The notes beneath the pieces were generated by a model. The model saw nothing but the letters and a program-made list of their open reading frames with translations, was not told the DNA's origin and made no database searches. Position numbers and translations under genes: made by a program. From positions 22,845,000-22,908,999 of the forward strand of contig JAVTVX010000013.1 of assembly GCA_033439265.1 (NCBI GenBank): a stretch of DNA of 64,000 nucleotides, in the 5' to 3' direction. Every line of letters starts with the position of its first letter. The first letter of the stretch is position 1. This document shows positions 60,111 to 64,000 of this stretch, piece by piece. Source of the stretch: Dillenia suffruticosa. Taxonomy: Eukaryota; Streptophyta; Magnoliopsida; Dilleniales; Dilleniaceae.

Positions 60111-60804
60111 AAAGCTACAACAGCTGTTCAATTCTGCTTCTGCTTCCTTGCCTTCTAGCTCTTCTCGACGATGTTGTTGTCCGTACAACTCGGCGTTGTT
60201 TCGCTATCACCGGAACTCTAAACTTGGGTTTCGACTCCGATGTCGACTGTCGTCATCCTAATAACACTACTTTCTTGGGAGCCAGTCGAGTCCTGGAAGA
60301 GCTCGACTTACTGCCAAACGAAAGCAAATCAACGCAACTACCAAGTTGGTTTTCGTCATTCATTTTCATTTCTTTTTTTTTTATTATTTTATTTGTCTTA
60401 TTGAATAATCTGTATACTTTGTGGAGTTATTTGTGGGTTAATGTATTGCTTGAATGTCAAAAAAGTCTGGAAAGATTTGGGTTCCTGAATTTCTGAAATC
60501 TCGTGCAGAATTGATCTTCACCAAGTTGGTTTTTAGGGTTTTGATGTGCTTTTGGGGATAATTTGGATTATTTATTTATTCATCATAATGCTTGAGGTCC
60601 GTGTGAACCTAGCAAGTATGTAACAGTTTGAAAATGGATACCTGAAATTGTGTTCCTATATTGAAGATACCATGTAGTGGCCTAGGTCGTATCATTTCCT
60701 AAATTCTTATGCGAACTAAGGGGGCATTTGAGAACACTTATCCCTAAATACTTTCCCCCTCATTTTTAGTACTTTATCTCTCGATAACTCTTCTGATTGA
60801 AAGA

Positions 60805-61400
60805 CAGTCAATTGGAAAATTTTAATAACACCCATGTCACTGGAAATACACTTCCATTAAAAGTTGTTGCTGCAAATTCATTGTGTCAAGATTTTGAGAT
60901 TTTCTTCCTCAGCAATTTTTGGCCTTTTTTAACCCTCCCCCCCCCTCCCCATTGCAGAATAGGATTGATGAGCAGATGAGAAGATTGAAAAGCATGCACT
61001 TCAAGGGCACTATTGGAATTCAGGAAGGATTTGGAAGGGTTACTTCTTGCAGTTGCTCAAAAACCTGACAGGAAAAAGAACTGGATGGCGTCAGATCAGG
61101 TTCTAGTTGAAACAACTAATGCGGCATTTTAAATAGGTGGCTAGGTGTTGCAGTTCATATTTTCTGTTTTCTCTAATTCTGATCTGTTGGATTTTGCTAA
61201 TACTTCTTTTTCTGATTACATTTTCCTTTTTCTTGTTGCTCTCTGGAAGCAGAATGGCATCACATCCTCCATTTCCTGGTGTAAAAAATTTAGATCATAC
61301 AGAAATCTCTGAGTTTATTCAAGAAGCTCAAGATGATTTCGTTGGTTATTGGTGAAGAATACAATGTTGATAATTTTTTATATGGTTAATTTATTTTTTT
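60805..61400 (+). repeat. duplicated block A of the RNR1-like locus
   Basis: Runs from GTCAATTGG through one copy of the ~120-bp unit, the LLEF exon (60958-61099) and the NGITSS exon (61253-61344). It recurs as block B at about 62060-62920. Both blocks share the missing exon part and the apparent one-base loss before LLEF. Block A alone lacks 14 bases (TGGGGAGTTGTTAG) and has one extra T in the following coding stretch. Confidence 0.85.
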
Positions 61401-62059
61401 GGATTGTCGTGAAATTGATGGTCTCGCGGCCTTGTGTAGGGTCCAGCTTTACTTAAATATACTTGGGTTGAGCTTTTTGAAAAGAACAAGTCAGTGAGGG
61501 TAGAAGAGTTAACTGAGGTACTTTATACTTCAAACACCACAGTCATTTTTATTTCTTTCCTCATGTCATTTGCATATTTTTCAGATGATCTTTGGTAGCT
61601 CAGAGCCTCTTGAGAGCTATTGTTCTCTTCTTTTGCTGTCAAAAGATGAGATTTATTTCACTGTGCTTGAGAATAAAGACTTACGGGCTGTTTATGGGCC
61701 TCGATCTGCTATCCAGGTATAGAATCCTCTCTTTTTTAAGTTCTGCTCTGATATTATTTTACCATCTGTTCACTTCTAGGCTGTGTATTTATAAAATATT
61801 ATTGGCTTGAGGTGCTATCCTTTTGTATGTTGTGTTTTGCAGCCAGGAAATCAGGATTTATAGTGATTTTGCAATGGTTTTAGTAATTTTTGGTTTGTCC
61901 AACTTGAACCTTAAATTAATGAATTGGCTCTCTTGTTTTTTTTTTGCATCTGTGTACCTTAAATGTTTTCAGGAGAACTGATTGCCTCTTATGATTTAAC
62001 TTTATTTACTTTATTCTTTTAATTATGTTGCCATGTTTTCATATTAATCATTACTCATA

Positions 62060-62920
62060 TGCCAGTCAATTGGGAAATTTTAATAACACCCATGTTGCTG
62101 GAAGTACACTTTCATTAAAAGCTGTTCATTGTGTCAAGATTATGAGATTTTTGTCCTCCGCAATTTTTGGCTCTTCCCCCCTCCCATTGCAGAATACACC
62201 CATGTTGCTGGAAGTACACTTTCACTAAAAGCTGTTGCTGCATATCCATTGTGTCAAGAATATGAGATTTTCTTCCTTAGCAATTTTTGGCTCTTTTTTT
62301 TTATCCCCCCTTCATTGCAGAATAACACCCATGATGCTGGAAGCACACTTTCATTAAAAGCTGTTGCTGCATATCCATTGTGTCTAGAATATGAGATTTT
62401 CTTCCTTAGAAATTTTTGGCTCTTTTTTTTTTTTTTTAAACCCCCCCATCGCAGAATAGGATTGATGAGCAGTGGGGAGTTGTTAGATGAGAAAATTGAA
62501 AAGCATGCTCTTCAGAGGCACTATTGGAATTCAGGAAGGATTCAGAAACGGTACTTCTTGCAGTTGCTCAAAAACCTGTTGGGAAAAAGAGCTGGATGGT
62601 GTTAGATCAGGTTCTAGTTGAAACAACTAATGCGGCATTTTAAATAGGTTTCTAGGTGTTGCAATTCATATTTTCTGTTTTCTCCAATTTTGATCAGTTG
62701 GATTTTATTAATTCTTCTTTTTCTGGTTACATTTTCCTTTTCTCTTGTTGCTGTCTGGAAGCCGAATGGCATCACATCCTCCATTTCCTGGTGTAAAAAT
62801 TTTTTATCATACAGATATCTCTGAGTTTATTCAAAAAGCTCAAGATAATTTGGTTGGTTACTGTGAAGAATACAATGCTGATAATTTTTGATATGGTTAA
62901 TTTATTATCTCTGAGTTTAT
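62060..62920 (+). repeat. duplicated block B of the RNR1-like locus
   Basis: Second copy of block A, longer because its first ~120-bp unit is present three times. Its second exon has lost the splice acceptor (AAGCAG became AAGCCG at 62759-62764). Confidence 0.85.
62083..62454 (+). repeat. three tandem ~120-bp units in the RNR1-like locus
   Basis: Units start near 62083, 62203 and 62321 with AA-TAACACCCATG-TGCTGG. They continue through CACTTTCA-TAAAAGCTGTT, TTGTGTC-AGA-TATGAGATTTT and AATTTTTGGCTCTT. Each ends in a T run and C run followed by a CATTGCAG- or CATCGCAG-like acceptor. A single older copy is at 60825-60957. The T and C tract lengths vary between units. Confidence 0.9.
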
Positions 62921-64000
62921 TTTGGATCCAGCTCTACTTGAATATGCTTGGGTTGAGGTTCTTGAAAAGAACAAGTCAGTGAGAGTAGCAGAGTTAGCTG
63001 AGGTACTTCAAACGGCAGAGTCTTTTTCAGATGACCTATATCTTCATGATTGTTCACTGCTCGTTAGGATTTTGTCTATCATGCCGTTGTCATTCTGTTT
63101 TTGAGCAGATGTTGGCCTAAATCTAAAATAGGCTTCTAGTTGTCTCTCTGCTTTCAGATTTCCTACCTCCTGTCTCTTCTTCATTTTCAAATGTTATCCT
63201 TTTAATCAGTGATGCCAACTGATGCTGATTTAAATGGTCGAAAATGGTGAGTTTGGTCACCTCTTTTATTAGTCTCCTTCCTTAGTGATATAGTTTTGCA
63301 CTTGGCTAATATAGTAAAGGTGGATCTCAAAATATACAGTCAATCTCTGTTGCCTAAACTGGAGAGTCAACAGCTAATTTACTCGAAAACACAATGGATA
63401 TCCATGGAGAATGAAGGTTGCGATGGCTAGGGGATAGGGTACGGGTTTCACTTGGGGATTGCTGGCACTGGCAGGGGCAGGAGGTTGAGCAAATATTTGC
63501 CATGATCAGGGAACTGGGGCTGGGAGGGGGGACGATGTTCCTGTATTCACTGCATATTACCTCAGGAAAAAAAAAAATGTTCTTATATTCTACTGTCACC
63601 AAGTAAAAAGGCATTAAATAGATTAATTTGTATTCTTGACACAAAAATGTTGAAACATTTCTCTGAGTCCAACATACACAATTACTAGGTAGAAGAACTT
63701 ATATGTAGGAAAGCTTGCAAAGGAGGTATATTGCAGGAGTTTATTCATTTACTGACATCTGCTAGGGCAATGCCTTTGGGTTCTAAACCTTCAAAATCAT
63801 CATGGAAGGCTGAAACATGCCTAAAAGAGACTGCACTGCTAATATTCTGTTATCTTCACAATGTATCTATTCTTCTTGACAGATTCTTAAGGAAATGGGG
63901 CTTCCAAGAACTGCCTCAGCAGCTGTAAACCTGCTTATAGATATTGGATAGTTCCCTGATCACGTCAATCTTGACTTGTTGAAATTGAACATTCCTACGG

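Larger units (their letters stand above)
60150..64000 (+). pseudogene. rearranged RNR1-like RNase II (RNB family) gene, N-terminal part, frame-broken
   Basis: Fragments match the N-terminal region of the organelle-targeted plant exoribonuclease RNR1 in order. A Ser/Arg-rich, transit-peptide-like start lies at ~60150-60352. Then come LLEFRKD-type and LAVAQKP-GKK-WM exons (60958-61099 and 62455-62610), NGITSS/PGVKNLDHTEISEF exons (61253-61344 and from 62765), and ALLKYTWVELFEKNKSV (61440-61517 and 62924-63002). An intact MIFGSSEPLESYCSLLLLS exon follows (61585-61716), then EFIHLLTSA (63737 on), then ILKEMGLPRTASAAVNLL (from 63883). RNR1 is a 3'-5' exonuclease for chloroplast RNA maturation. Here frameshifts, a lost KPQQITYIV-type block, a mutated acceptor and an in-frame TAG (63949-63951) break it. 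The catalytic RNB domain would lie beyond the window. An intact paralogue presumably exists elsewhere. Confidence 0.82.

Noticed and set aside
62083..62454. CRISPR-like array
   Set aside because: Units of ~120 bp without short repeat/spacer structure, in a plant nuclear locus; a plain tandem duplication.

Overview
This is nuclear DNA of a flowering plant, almost certainly a eudicot. Long AT-rich intergenic stretches separate intron-rich genes with GT-AG splice sites. CT/GA microsatellites lie near transcription starts, and the proteins match plant-only families (TRM, POLTERGEIST-like PP2C, SIAMESE-related, pectin acetylesterase). I cannot name the species.

Layout: 1-6.5 kb has no intact gene, but holds a decayed tRNA-Lys and a broken partial duplicate of the 3' end of the next gene. 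6.6-10.5 kb (-) is a TRM32-like microtubule/TON1-recruiting protein. A 5'-truncated LINE (11.2-12.1 kb) sits beside its promoter. 16.6-19.1 kb (+) is a POLTERGEIST-like PP2C phosphatase. 22.6-30.0 kb (-) is a 12-exon pectin acetylesterase with a GC-AG intron and a ~2 kb pol-less LTR retrotransposon in one intron. 30.8-35.7 kb (-) is ALG10, the last glucosyltransferase of lipid-linked oligosaccharide assembly. 37.2-38.9 kb (-) is a 377-residue actin with a leader intron reaching ~40.0 kb. 45.8-46.3 kb (+) is an intronless SIAMESE-related CDK inhibitor. 49.3-53.0 kb (+) is a WD40 protein of the WDR44-like plant group. 54.8-57.9 kb (+) is a 285-residue conserved protein I cannot name, with an ETRA-type motif near its C-terminus. 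From ~60.1 kb to the window end (+) is a rearranged, frame-broken RNR1-like RNase II gene with duplicated exon blocks.

The genes are independently transcribed and form no pathway or cluster, though TRM32-like next to PLL may be an old conserved neighbourhood. Four genes (TRM32-like, ALG10, the 285-residue protein, and imperfectly the pectin acetylesterase) carry the palindrome ACGACGTCGT, or a one-mismatch form, a short way upstream.

The accessory content is mostly retroposons. Several insertions of about 95-280 bp, with poly(A) tails and 8-18 bp direct repeats, look like tRNA-derived SINEs. Two of them used the same target site one after the other. I found no CRISPR, operon, viral or defence-like system. 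The most unusual features are the stacked SINE insertions, the exon-shuffled RNR1-like locus, and the unnamed ETRA-motif protein. All exon boundaries were read by eye from splice consensus and reading-frame continuity.
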